Source of the DNA: Roseovarius marisflavi
Lineage (GTDB): Bacteria > Pseudomonadota > Alphaproteobacteria > Rhodobacterales > Rhodobacteraceae
Direction: 5' to 3'
DNA length: 64,000 bases
Assembly: GCF_900142625.1 (NCBI RefSeq)
Contig: NZ_FRBN01000007.1
Span: 1-64,000, forward strand
In this document: positions 36,135-44,511 of the stretch, in pieces
Layout of the letters: each line of letters opens with the position of its first letter
Numbering within the stretch: position 1 is the stretch's first letter
Notes under the pieces: model-generated
The model's database searches: none
What the model was told of the DNA's origin: nothing
Seen by the model: only the letters and a program-made list of their open reading frames with translations
Position numbers and translations under genes: made by a program

Positions 36135-36808
36135 TGGGCGAACAACTCAGCTTTGATCTGCCCGTGCGCGCCGCCCTCGGGCGCGAGGATTTCTATGTCG
36201 CCCCGGCCAATGCACAGGCCGTCGCGATGATCGAGGACTGGCAGGGCTGGCCCTCTCGCAAACTGGTGCTTGTCGGGCCGCCGGGGGCGGGCAAAACCCA
36301 CCTGACCCATGTCTGGGCAAGCCTCACAGGCGCGTTGATCATCGCCGCGCGTGACCTTGCAGAGGCCGATATTGCGGATCTCGCCAGAGGCCCGGTCGCC
36401 GTCGAGGATGCCGATGAGATCGCGGGCAATGCGCCCGGCGAAGAGGCGCTGTTTCACCTTCATAACCTGACCCTCGCCGAGGGGCATTCGCTTCTGCTCA
36501 CGGCTGAAACCGCGCCAAATTTCTGGCCCCTCGCCCTGCCTGATCTTGCCAGCCGGATGCAGGCGACGACGCTGGCGCATCTGCGCGCGCCCGATGACAC
36601 GCTCTTGGCGGCGCTGTTGATGAAGCTCTTTGCCGACCGGCAACTCTCGCCCAGCCCCGAGATCCTGCCCTACCTCGCGCGGCGCATGGACCGCTCGTTT
36701 GATACCGCCCGCAGGCTTGTGGCAACGCTTGATGCAACGGCCCTTTCAACCGGGCGCCCGATCACCCGCGCCATGGCGGCAAAGGTGCTGGACAAAATGG
36801 CCGAATAG
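36134..36808 (+). CDS. hdaA: HdaA, DnaA-related ATPase (regulatory inactivation of DnaA)
   Basis: 224 residues. Near the N-terminus QLSFDLP resembles the sliding-clamp binding motif of Hda; the AAA+ core follows with Walker A GPPGAGKTHL, Walker B-like VAVEDADEI and sensor-II-type RSFDTARRLV. There is no DnaA DNA-binding domain. With the clamp it promotes ATP hydrolysis by DnaA and limits re-initiation. Starts within the TGATG junction with the upstream transporter; ppk follows after 49 bases. Confidence 0.9.
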   Translation: MGEQLSFDLPVRAALGREDFYVAPANAQAVAMIEDWQGWPSRKLVLVGPPGAGKTHLTHVWASLTGALIIAARDLAEADIADLARGPVAVEDADEIAGNAPGEEALFHLHNLTLAEGHSLLLTAETAPNFWPLALPDLASRMQATTLAHLRAPDDTLLAALLMKLFADRQLSPSPEILPYLARRMDRSFDTARRLVATLDATALSTGRPITRAMAAKVLDKMAE

Positions 36809-36857
36809 CGCCACCCTGCGTCACCCCTCTGTCACACTTCAACGCCATAAGGCCGCC

Positions 36858-39032
36858 ATGACAAACGCAGATTTTCTCAAATCCCCGATGCCCGAACCGG
36901 TTGACCTGCCTGATTTGGATATCACCGGGCCGGGGCGGTTTTATAACCGCGAGCTAAGCTGGCTTGGCTTTAACTGGCGGGTTTTGGAAGAGGCACAGAA
37001 CCCGCGCGTGCCCTTGCTCGAGCGGCTGCGCTTTCTGTCGATTTCTGCGACCAACCTTGACGAGTTCTACAACGTCCGCGTGGCCGGTCTTCGCGAGTTG
37101 GCACAGGCGGGCAATACGACCCCGGCCGCCGACGGGCTTACCCCCGCTGAACAGCTTGTGCTGATCAACGAGAACGCGCGCAAGCTTTTGGATGCGCAGC
37201 AAGATACCTACGAGGTCCTGCGCCACGAGATGGAACAGGAACAGATTTCGATCCTCGACAATGCAAGCCTGACAGAGGACGACAAGACGTTCCTGGCGGA
37301 TGTGTTCCTGCACAAGGTGTTCCCGGTGCTGTCGCCGCTGGCCATCGACCCGGCGCACCCGTTTCCGTTTATCCCCAACCTTGGCTATTCCCTCGCCCTC
37401 CAGATGGAGCGCAAATCAGACAAGCGCCCGCTTCAGGCGCTCCTGCCGATCCCGCAACAGATTGACCGCTTTGTCACCCTGCCCGCCCCCGAGGGCACCT
37501 TTCGTGTGCTGCCGCTGGAAGAGCTGTTGCTGTTGCACCTGCACAGCCTTTTCCCGGGCTATAAATACAAGGGCCATTGCGCCTTTCGCGTCCTGCGCGA
37601 CAGCGATCTTGAGGTCGAGGAAGAGGCCGAAGACCTTGTACGCGAATTCGAGGTTGCCCTGAAACGGCGTCGCCGCGGCGAGGTGGTGCGCCTCAAGATT
37701 TCCGCAGATGCGCCCGCGGCGCTGCGCGAAGTGATCATGGAAGAATTGCACGTCACCCCCGAAGAGGTTGTCGAGGTGAACGGCATGATCGGGCTTGCCG
37801 ATCTCAAGGAACTGGTGCTTGAGGCGCGCGCCGATCTGTTGTGGCCGCCCTTTACCCCACGCGTTCCCGAGCGGGTACAGGATCACGACGGCGACATGTT
37901 TGCCGCGATCCGCCAGAAGGACATGCTGCTGCATCACCCCTATGAGACCTTCGACATGGTGGTGCGTTTTCTGGCGCAGGCGGCGCGTGATCCGGATGTG
38001 GTGGCGATCAAGCAGACACTCTATCGCACCTCGCGCAACTCGCCCATCGTCGAGGCACTCTGCGAGGCCGCCGAGGATGGCAAATCGGTCACCGCCCTGG
38101 TCGAGCTCAAGGCACGGTTCGACGAGGCCGCCAATATCCGCCAGTCGCGCCGTCTTGAGCGCGCGGGCGCGCATGTGGTCTATGGCTTTCTTGACCTCAA
38201 GACCCATGCCAAAATCTCGATCGTGGTGCGCCGCGAGGGCGAGAACCTGGTGACCTATACCCATTACGGCACCGGCAACTACCATCCGATCACCGCCAAG
38301 ATTTACACCGACCTGTCGTTCTTTACCTGCGACGTCACGCTTGGGCGCGACGCCACCAAGGTGTTCAACTATCTTTCGGGCTATGCCCAGCCCGACAGCC
38401 TTGAGAACCTTGCAATTTCGCCGATAACCCTCAAATCCCGCCTGATCGAGATGATCGCCGCCGAGGCCGAGCATGTCGCGCAGGGCAGGCCCGGTGCGAT
38501 CTGGGCCAAGATGAACGCACTGATTGATCCCGATGTGATCGACGCGCTTTACGCCGCCTCGCAGGCGGGCGTACAGATCAACCTTGTGGTGCGCGGCATC
38601 TGCGGGCTGCGCCCCGGCATCAAGGGCCTGTCGGAAAATATCCGCGTCAAGTCGATCATCGGTCGCTTTCTCGAACATTCCCGCATCGTCTGTTTCGGCA
38701 ATGGCTCTGGCCTTCCGTCAAAAAAGGCGCGGGTCTACATAAGTTCTGCCGACTGGATGGGCCGCAACCTTGTGCGCCGGGTCGAAACCCTGGTCGAGAT
38801 CGAAAACCCCACCGTCAAGGCCCAGATCGTGAGCCAGGTGATGGCCGCGAACATGGCCGATGTCGCCCAAAGCTGGGTCATGGCCGCCGACGGAAGCTTT
38901 ACCCGCACCGTCAAACCCGAGGGCGAGTTTGCCTTTAACTGCCACCGCTTTTTTATGGAAAACCCGTCTCTCTCTGGGCGCGGCTCGGCGGGGGCGTCGG
39001 ATGTGCCCAAACTTACCCATACGGATGATTGA
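36858..39032 (+). CDS. ppk: polyphosphate kinase 1
   Basis: 724 residues. N-terminal RFYNRELSWLGFNWRVLEEA, then ATNLDEFYNVRVAGL, the catalytic His450 in LKTHAKISIVVRR, THYGTGNYHPITAKIYTDLS, and C-terminal SADWMGRNLVRRVETLVEI. It makes polyphosphate from ATP via an autophosphorylated His. The frame opens at 36630 but overlaps hdaA; the ATG at 36858 (TNADFLKSPMPEP) is the natural start. Ppx follows at once. Confidence 0.96.
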   Translation: MTNADFLKSPMPEPVDLPDLDITGPGRFYNRELSWLGFNWRVLEEAQNPRVPLLERLRFLSISATNLDEFYNVRVAGLRELAQAGNTTPAADGLTPAEQLVLINENARKLLDAQQDTYEVLRHEMEQEQISILDNASLTEDDKTFLADVFLHKVFPVLSPLAIDPAHPFPFIPNLGYSLALQMERKSDKRPLQALLPIPQQIDRFVTLPAPEGTFRVLPLEELLLLHLHSLFPGYKYKGHCAFRVLRDSDLEVEEEAEDLVREFEVALKRRRRGEVVRLKISADAPAALREVIMEELHVTPEEVVEVNGMIGLADLKELVLEARADLLWPPFTPRVPERVQDHDGDMFAAIRQKDMLLHHPYETFDMVVRFLAQAARDPDVVAIKQTLYRTSRNSPIVEALCEAAEDGKSVTALVELKARFDEAANIRQSRRLERAGAHVVYGFLDLKTHAKISIVVRREGENLVTYTHYGTGNYHPITAKIYTDLSFFTCDVTLGRDATKVFNYLSGYAQPDSLENLAISPITLKSRLIEMIAAEAEHVAQGRPGAIWAKMNALIDPDVIDALYAASQAGVQINLVVRGICGLRPGIKGLSENIRVKSIIGRFLEHSRIVCFGNGSGLPSKKARVYISSADWMGRNLVRRVETLVEIENPTVKAQIVSQVMAANMADVAQSWVMAADGSFTRTVKPEGEFAFNCHRFFMENPSLSGRGSAGASDVPKLTHTDD

Positions 39033-39081
39033 CCAAGAGCCCTCCCTGTCGCATAGAGAGGAGCACCACACTGGGGTGAAC

Positions 39082-40626
39082 ATGGACGGTCATAACGATC
39101 CGATGGAACTTGACGGCGGCCCGTTCGGCCGACCTCTTTTTAACAAACCCTCTGCGCGCGCTCTGGCGCGTGTTGGCGTGGTCGATGTCGGCTCGAACTC
39201 TGTCCGCCTTGTTGTGTTTGACGGCGCGGCGCGAAGCCCGGCCTATTTCTACAACGAGAAAATCATGTGCGCCCTTGGCGCAGGCATGGCCGATACCGGG
39301 CGGCTGAACCCGCAGGGGCGCGTGCGCGCGCTCGATGCGCTCAAACGGTTTCAGCTTCTGGCCGAGGGCATGGGCACCGGACCGCTTGTCACCGTCGCCA
39401 CCGCCGCAGTGCGCGATGCCGAGGATGGGCCTGAATTCTGCGCCGAGGTGCTGGCCGCGACCGGCCTCAAACTCTGGGTGATCGACGGGCGTGAAGAGGC
39501 GCGGCTTTCGGCACAGGGTGTGCTCTTGGGCTGGCCCGGCGCTTATGGCCTTGTCTGTGACATTGGTGGCTCGTCGATGGAACTGGCCGAGATTGACGGC
39601 GGCACCGTCGGGGCGCGTGTCTCGTCGCCGCTTGGGCCGCTGAAGCTTCGCGATATCAAGGGCGGCAAAAAGGCCCGCAAGGCGCATATCAAGGAAACCT
39701 TGACCGCAATGCAGGCCGAGCTTGGCGAACAGCGCAACCGGCTTTTCCTTGTCGGCGGGTCCTGGCGGGCGATTGCCAAGATCGACATGGCGCGGCGCAA
39801 TTATCCGCTGCACGTGCTGCATGAATACCGCATGACACCTGCCGCCGTGCGCGAGACGATCAAATATATCGCAGACCACGACCTTGAAACGCTGCGCGCA
39901 CAATCGGGCGTGTCCTCGGCGCGGATCGCGCTTGTGCCGCATGCCGCCGAGGTGCTGCACGAAATTCTCAAGACCTTCCGCCCGCGTGACATTGCGGTGT
40001 CAAGCTATGGCATCCGCGAAGGCATGCTTTACGAACAGATGCCCCAGCAATTGCGCGACCGCGATCCGTTGATCGAGGCCTGCCGCTTTGCCGAACACAA
40101 GGACGCGCGCCTTCCCGGCTTCGGCAAGGTGATCTATCATTTCATCCAGCCGCTGTTCAAAGCTTCCCCGGCAGAGCGGCGTCGCCTTGTTCGCGCGGCG
40201 TGTTTGCTGCATGACGTCAGCTGGCGGGCGCACCCCGATTACCGCGCCGAGCTTTGCTTTGACAACGCCACCCGCGCCAACCTTGGCGGGCTGAAGCATT
40301 CCGAACGGGTCTATCTGGGGCTGGCGCTTTTGCATCGCTATTCCAACAAGCGCGACGGAAGCCGCTTTGCCGACCTCGACCCCCTGCTGCCCGAACGCGA
40401 CCGCGCAGAGGCCGAAGTGCTTGGCAAGGCGATGCGGTTTGCCGCGATGCTCTGGCTGACAAAAAACGCCAAACTTGGTGAAATGCGTTGGTTCCCGAAG
40501 AAGAAACTTCTGGAATTGCGCCTGTCACGCGAAGCGGCCCCGCTCTTTGGCGAAGTGGCGCAAGCGCGGTTTGACTCGCTGGCGGCATCGCTCTCGGCGA
40601 CCGCCGTGGTCAAGAACCAGCGTTAA
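39082..40626 (+). CDS. ppx: exopolyphosphatase, Ppx/GppA family
   Basis: About 514 residues. VGVVDVGSNSVRLVVFDG, TVATAAVRDAEDGPEFC and LVCDIGGSSMELAEI are the three ASKHA phosphate-binding motifs, and a C-terminal HD-like domain (LLHDVSW) follows. It releases phosphate from polyphosphate ends or pppGpp. The ATG at 39082 is chosen; an in-frame ATG at 39025 overlapping the ppk stop, or a GTG at 39076, are possible. Its TAA shares three bases with the convergent gene's stop. Confidence 0.93.
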   Translation: MDGHNDPMELDGGPFGRPLFNKPSARALARVGVVDVGSNSVRLVVFDGAARSPAYFYNEKIMCALGAGMADTGRLNPQGRVRALDALKRFQLLAEGMGTGPLVTVATAAVRDAEDGPEFCAEVLAATGLKLWVIDGREEARLSAQGVLLGWPGAYGLVCDIGGSSMELAEIDGGTVGARVSSPLGPLKLRDIKGGKKARKAHIKETLTAMQAELGEQRNRLFLVGGSWRAIAKIDMARRNYPLHVLHEYRMTPAAVRETIKYIADHDLETLRAQSGVSSARIALVPHAAEVLHEILKTFRPRDIAVSSYGIREGMLYEQMPQQLRDRDPLIEACRFAEHKDARLPGFGKVIYHFIQPLFKASPAERRRLVRAACLLHDVSWRAHPDYRAELCFDNATRANLGGLKHSERVYLGLALLHRYSNKRDGSRFADLDPLLPERDRAEAEVLGKAMRFAAMLWLTKNAKLGEMRWFPKKKLLELRLSREAAPLFGEVAQARFDSLAASLSATAVVKNQR

Positions 40627-40994
40627 AGCTCTACTTCACCCTCGGGCAACGGCTCGATCTCTTGCGGGGTCTTGCGGCGGATGATGATATCGCCATTGGG
40701 CAGAACCTCGGGCGCGTGATAGGCGCTCAGGTCGCCGACCTTGGCCATCAGCTCGCTCAGGGCCGGGCCCATTTCCTCGATAAACTGGCGCAGGGCCGGT
40801 TCCATCTCTTCGGTCATACCGCGCAAATCATCAAGCGCCGGGCCCATTTCGCGTTGAATCCCCTCAAGGAACAAACGCGCGCCCTCTTCCATAAGCGATC
40901 TGCCCTCGTCCTCTTCTGCGTCCTGCGCAGAGAGCGGCAGCGCGCCAAGTGACGTGATAAACAGGGCGGTTATGAGGGGGCGTATCTGTTTCAT
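40623..40994 (-). CDS. small secreted helical hypothetical protein
   Basis: 123 residues. Signal peptide (IRPLITALFITSLGALPLSA) then an acidic helical stretch with a repeated phrase, REMGPALDDLRGMTEEMEPALRQFIEEMGPALSELM, and a C-terminal NGDIIIRRKTPQEIEPLPEG. Homologues in Rhodobacteraceae are sometimes labelled AAA+ ATPase, which cannot be right as no P-loop is present. Periplasmic, function unknown. Its stop and the ppx stop overlap as TTAA. Confidence 0.78.
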   Translation of the reverse strand: MKQIRPLITALFITSLGALPLSAQDAEEDEGRSLMEEGARLFLEGIQREMGPALDDLRGMTEEMEPALRQFIEEMGPALSELMAKVGDLSAYHAPEVLPNGDIIIRRKTPQEIEPLPEGEVEL

Positions 40995-41031
40995 GACCTG
41001 TATATAAGCACTCAAATCGCGGATTTTAAGA

Positions 41032-42063
41032 TCACAGATCAACATCCAGCGTCACCGGAAAATGATCCGACGCCGTCAAAAGCGCATTGCACAGATCCGG
41101 CATGTTCCAGCAGTCGGGATCATCGAACGGATGCCATATACGCCAGACGGGCCCCTGCGCCATAAGATCCGGCGAAATCAGGATGTAATCCAGCAGCGCC
41201 TGCAAATAGCGTTTCTCGCTGGTCAGGTAGAACCGTGACGTGCTGTGCACCTCGCCGACCCGGCGGGTCAGGGCGTTGCGGGCATGCGGATCATAGAGCA
41301 TCGCGCCGGTCTCACCGCCCTCTCCCATGATGATTTCAACCGATGAACGGCCAAAGAGATGCTCGTATTCGTCAAGCCCCGGACCGTCATTGAGATCACC
41401 CAGCACGATCAGCGGCTCGTTTTTGGCAAGGTCTTCCTCGATCCGCTGGCGCAACCAGACCGCTTGCGCCAATTGCTTGCGGCGATTGGCAATCGAGATG
41501 CGCATCGCCTCGTCATGCCCCTGTGCGCCATGCGGCGCCTTGGATTTCAGATGCGCCCCGATCATGCGAAACCTGCGCCCGCCCGAGGTTGTGACCGCCA
41601 CCTCCAGCGGGGGTTTGGAAAACCGCACCTGATCGGCGGCATCGTCAATATCAAGATCAATCCTGAACACCCCGTCAAAGCGCGGCGCGGCGTCGTTGCC
41701 TTTTTGTGCGATCAACTCGCCCTGCGGGTCATGCTCTGCCGAGATGACATCAGGGTCATACAACAGCGCAATTTCCTGTTGGGTATCATTGCGAAAGCCA
41801 ACCAAGGCCTTGCGCGCCCGAAGCTTCATCACGCTGGCGAAATTCTCCAGCGCGCTCACGGTGGTGCGCCGCCCGTTGTGATCCGGGGCCTCGATCACCA
41901 TCACCGCATCGGCATTCATCGCGGTCATCACCATGCCAATCGCCGCGATTTGATCGGCGCGCGTTACATTATAGCGCGCCGACCATTTTTCATCATCCAG
42001 CAGCTGCCCTGCATCGTCGAAGAGCGCGTTGAACCATTCCACGTTATAGGTGGCGATCCGCAT
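41032..42063 (-). CDS. endonuclease/exonuclease/phosphatase family protein
   Basis: 343 residues. RIATYNVEWFNALFDD (metal-binding Asn), VMVIEAPDHNG (Glu), RMIGAHLKSK, VLGDLNDGPG (Asp, Asn), DYILISP and the catalytic ASDHFPVTLDV show a complete EEP hydrolase. The substrate, nucleic acid, phospholipid or inositol phosphate, is unknown. The ATG at 42063 has AAAGGGGG upstream and overlaps the DnaJ-like gene's end by 20 bases. Confidence 0.9.
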   Translation of the reverse strand: MRIATYNVEWFNALFDDAGQLLDDEKWSARYNVTRADQIAAIGMVMTAMNADAVMVIEAPDHNGRRTTVSALENFASVMKLRARKALVGFRNDTQQEIALLYDPDVISAEHDPQGELIAQKGNDAAPRFDGVFRIDLDIDDAADQVRFSKPPLEVAVTTSGGRRFRMIGAHLKSKAPHGAQGHDEAMRISIANRRKQLAQAVWLRQRIEEDLAKNEPLIVLGDLNDGPGLDEYEHLFGRSSVEIIMGEGGETGAMLYDPHARNALTRRVGEVHSTSRFYLTSEKRYLQALLDYILISPDLMAQGPVWRIWHPFDDPDCWNMPDLCNALLTASDHFPVTLDVDL

Positions 42064-42754
42064 CCACGCCCCCTTTGGCAAGCTCATCCTGGATCTCTTC
42101 CCAGGCGCGGTTAATGTAGACAAGCCGCTTTTCCGCAAGCGTCACCGCCTCTAGCGGCACGCCGCGCGCGATCATCTTGTCGGGGTGGTTGTCGCGCACC
42201 ATCTGGCGCCAGACCTTGCGGACCTCTTCCAGCGGCATATCCTCATTCACCCCCAGAACCGAATAGGGATCAGGCCGGGCCTCGGGCACGAACCGCGCCC
42301 GAAGCGCGCGAAAGTCCCTGTCCCTGACGCCGAAAATACCCGCCACCCGCGCCAGGAAGGCATCTTCCTTAGGATGATACACCCCATCGGCCATGGCAAT
42401 GTAAAACAGCCCCTCAAGCAAAACGCAAAGTGTGCCCGGCTCGCTCTCGAACATCCGCTGGATACGCGCGGCATACTCCTCAAAGCCGGCCACATCCTGA
42501 CGGGCAAGATTGAAAACCCGCGCTGCGCCGGCCTCGTCCTCGCTGGCAATCTGAAACACCTGGCGAAACGCCGTGACCTCGTCGCGCGTCACCAAACCAT
42601 CGGCCTTGGCCATCTTGGCCGAAAGCGCAATCACCGCGATCGTAAAGCCGACGCTGCGTTCAGGCGCGGTGCGCAGACGGTCAAATACCGCGCTCAGACC
42701 CTCGCCGCTGGCAAGGGCCGCCAGGGCCTCGGTGATGCGGGTCCAGATCGACAT
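42044..42754 (-). CDS. TerB-like / DnaJ-domain co-chaperone (DjlA type)
   Basis: 236 residues. An N-terminal TerB-like helical domain (VIALSAKMAKADGLVTRDEVTAFRQVFQIA, IAMADGVYHPKEDAFLARVAGIFG) is followed by a C-terminal J domain (PYSVLGVNEDMPLEEVRKVWRQMVRDNHPDKMIARG) with the HPD motif that stimulates DnaK ATPase. No membrane anchor, unlike E. coli DjlA. Its 3' end overlaps the EEP hydrolase gene. Confidence 0.9.
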   Translation of the reverse strand: MSIWTRITEALAALASGEGLSAVFDRLRTAPERSVGFTIAVIALSAKMAKADGLVTRDEVTAFRQVFQIASEDEAGAARVFNLARQDVAGFEEYAARIQRMFESEPGTLCVLLEGLFYIAMADGVYHPKEDAFLARVAGIFGVRDRDFRALRARFVPEARPDPYSVLGVNEDMPLEEVRKVWRQMVRDNHPDKMIARGVPLEAVTLAEKRLVYINRAWEEIQDELAKGGVDADRHL

Positions 42755-42797
42755 GACCGCAGACTATCGGCTTTCTAAAGCCTTGTCAGCGCCGCAG

Positions 42798-43277
42798 TCA
42801 CAGAAGTTTCTGCAAAAGCACAAGGTCCATCCAACGATCGAACTTGCGCCCGACTTCAGGCATATGCGCCACTTGGCGAAAGCTGATCGCGGTGTGAAAG
42901 GCGATCGCACCCGCATTCTCGCCGCTGACCCCTGCCACAAGCGCGTGAAGCCCCTGCGCGCGCGCCACCGCCTCCAGCTCTTTCATAAGGGCCCGGCCCA
43001 CGCCCCGGCCCTGTGCCTCGGGCGCAAGAATAACCGTATGCTCGGCCGTGCGGGCATACCCCGGTCCCGAGCGAAACGCGCCGTAGGTCGCAAAGCCCAA
43101 AATGGCGTGGCCTTCCTGCGCGACCAAAAACGCCGCGCCACGAGCGGCGATATCATCGGCCAGGGCCTGGGGCGTCTTTTCAAGCGTGGTGAAGGTAACC
43201 GATGTGTCGCGGATCAGCGGGTTCCAGATCGCGAGGATCGCCGCACTATCGCCCGGCCCGGCGGGGCGAATAATCAT
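42798..43277 (-). CDS. GNAT family N-acetyltransferase
   Basis: 159 residues, one GNAT domain close to the phosphinothricin/methionine sulfoximine acetyltransferase (Pat) group: IRPAGPGDSAAILAIWNPLIRDTSVTF, ILGFATYGAFRSGPGYARTAEHTVIL, the acetyl-CoA loop QGRGVGRALM, and a C-terminal RKFDRWMDLVLLQ. The ATG at 43277 overlaps the VOC gene stop as ATGA, so the pair is coupled; the open frame upstream to 43337 is not used. Confidence 0.9.
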   Translation of the reverse strand: MIIRPAGPGDSAAILAIWNPLIRDTSVTFTTLEKTPQALADDIAARGAAFLVAQEGHAILGFATYGAFRSGPGYARTAEHTVILAPEAQGRGVGRALMKELEAVARAQGLHALVAGVSGENAGAIAFHTAISFRQVAHMPEVGRKFDRWMDLVLLQKLL

Positions 43278-43882
43278 CCGAGGGTCCGGCGCCCGGATGG
43301 CGTGGCGATCTCGGCCCGCATGCCCGCCGCACCACATTCAAACACAATCCGCGCATCGCCAAGCACCGGGGAAAGCGCCGCTTCAAGCGCCTTGGCCTCA
43401 GGGTGGGCGATCACCAGGCGCTCCAATCGCGCACCAGAGGCGGTCAGCCGGGCACTCGGATGCTGGTCCCCCTCCCATTCGATCACCGCCGGAAAAAGAT
43501 TATCATAAGGCAAGGCCCCATCCTCCGGCACCGCCATCTGCCAGCGCAAATTTCCCCGGCTTAGCGACACCGGCCGCCCGGCCTCCGGGTATCTCGCTAC
43601 CAGATCCGCCAGATCATCGACCTGACATATCCAATTGTTCAGGCGTGGCGCGCCCTCAAAGCGATCCAGATCGAACCAGCGCGGATAACTCGGTGCCGCA
43701 GCCGCGGGATTGATCGCGATCACCTCAAGGTAAATCCCGTCCTCAAGCCCCAGCAAAAGATTATGGGTGCCGAAATGTGCGTGGTTGCCGCCCTGCTGCA
43801 ATCGCAGCCCGAGGCGCGCTTCAACCCAGTCATGCCCTGCCTCAAGGCTCTCTGCCGCCACAGCCAGATGATCAAGCTTCAT
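43274..43882 (-). CDS. VOC/glyoxalase-like domain protein
   Basis: 202 residues: MKLDHLAVAAESLEAGHDWVEARLGL, HFGTHNLLLGLEDGIYLEVIAINP, LNNWICQVDDLADLV. This is the Glyoxalase_3-like group of the vicinal oxygen chelate superfamily, with His and Glu candidates for metal binding (LDHLAV and YLEVI). Substrate unknown. The ATG at 43882 has AAGGGG upstream. Coupled to the acetyltransferase that follows, which could act on the same small molecule. Confidence 0.85.
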   Translation of the reverse strand: MKLDHLAVAAESLEAGHDWVEARLGLRLQQGGNHAHFGTHNLLLGLEDGIYLEVIAINPAAAAPSYPRWFDLDRFEGAPRLNNWICQVDDLADLVARYPEAGRPVSLSRGNLRWQMAVPEDGALPYDNLFPAVIEWEGDQHPSARLTASGARLERLVIAHPEAKALEAALSPVLGDARIVFECGAAGMRAEIATPSGRRTLG

Positions 43883-44066
43883 ATCCGTCCCCTTCTTTTG
43901 ACTCTGAATATCATCGGGAATCGCCACTGTCGCCCTGTTGATCATGAGAGAATGGCATCAGGAGATGGCATGAGAACCCTGCATGGAAGGCAACAGCTTT
44001 TAGACCCAGGAGCGCCCCATCCATGAAAGCCTCGCCGAAGGCCTGCGGCAACAGCCCTGTTGCCAG

Positions 44067-44100
44067 AAAAAACCGCGCACCCAACCCATGGGGTGCGCGG
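44067..44100 (-). terminator. intrinsic terminator of ydcH
   Basis: On the minus strand, a 10-bp perfect stem CCGCGCACCC / GGGTGCGCGG with an 8-base loop is followed by TTTTTT. It lies 35 bases after the ydcH stop and should end that transcript before the VOC gene. Confidence 0.9.
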
Positions 44101-44134
44101 GGGTCCACAATGATCTTGCTGTCCGGCGGCGCCG

Positions 44135-44371
44135 TTAAGCGGTCAACATCTGATAAAGCTTATCCTTCAGCGCCGCGCGCTTCTTGCGCAGTTCAACCTC
44201 GGCGAGCTCTTCCATCGGCTCCACCAGCGTTTCGGCGCGATGTACGGCGCGATTGACCTGATGGTACTCATCCGCCAGCTTGCCGAAGTGCGCGTCTTTC
44301 TGCTTCATCTCGCTGACTTTTTCGGCCAATTCCGGGAATTCGTCATGGAGCTCATGGGGGGTGTGGGACAT
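44135..44371 (-). CDS. ydcH: YdcH family protein (DUF465)
   Basis: 78 residues, a short coiled-coil helix pair: HDEFPELAEKVSEMKQKDAHFGKLADEYHQVNRAVHRAE then LKDKLYQML. The family is common in proteobacteria, cytoplasmic, of unknown function. Single-gene unit with its own terminator (44067-44100). A perfect FnrL-type box lies upstream, which suggests induction when oxygen is low. Confidence 0.9.
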   Translation of the reverse strand: MSHTPHELHDEFPELAEKVSEMKQKDAHFGKLADEYHQVNRAVHRAETLVEPMEELAEVELRKKRAALKDKLYQMLTA

Positions 44372-44431
44372 TGCGCATTTCTCCTCGTTGTTTGCTTGCC
44401 CTACATCTAGGCCCCAACCAAGGCGTGTTCT

Positions 44432-44445
44432 TTGATACGGATCAA
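44432..44445 (-). promoter_or_regulatory. FnrL box upstream of ydcH
   Basis: TTGATACGGATCAA matches the Fnr/FnrL consensus TTGAT-N4-ATCAA exactly. The centre is about 67 bases before the ydcH ATG, compatible with activation at a promoter in between. Confidence 0.72.
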
Positions 44446-44459
44446 AAAGCGCAGCCTGT

Positions 44460-44488
44460 CTTTCATCTTTCCATAAATACTCAAATCC
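44460..44488 (+). repeat. short relative of the dispersed intergenic element
   Basis: CTTTCATCTTTCCATAAATA followed by CTCAAATCC shares its first part with the element at 54009 (CTTTCATCTTTCC-TAAAATACTCC). The two hairpins of the full copies are absent. It lies between the ydcH promoter and the 3' end of the nuclease gene. Confidence 0.55.
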
Positions 44489-44511
44489 ACCGCATGCCGC
44501 AGGGCACAGAC

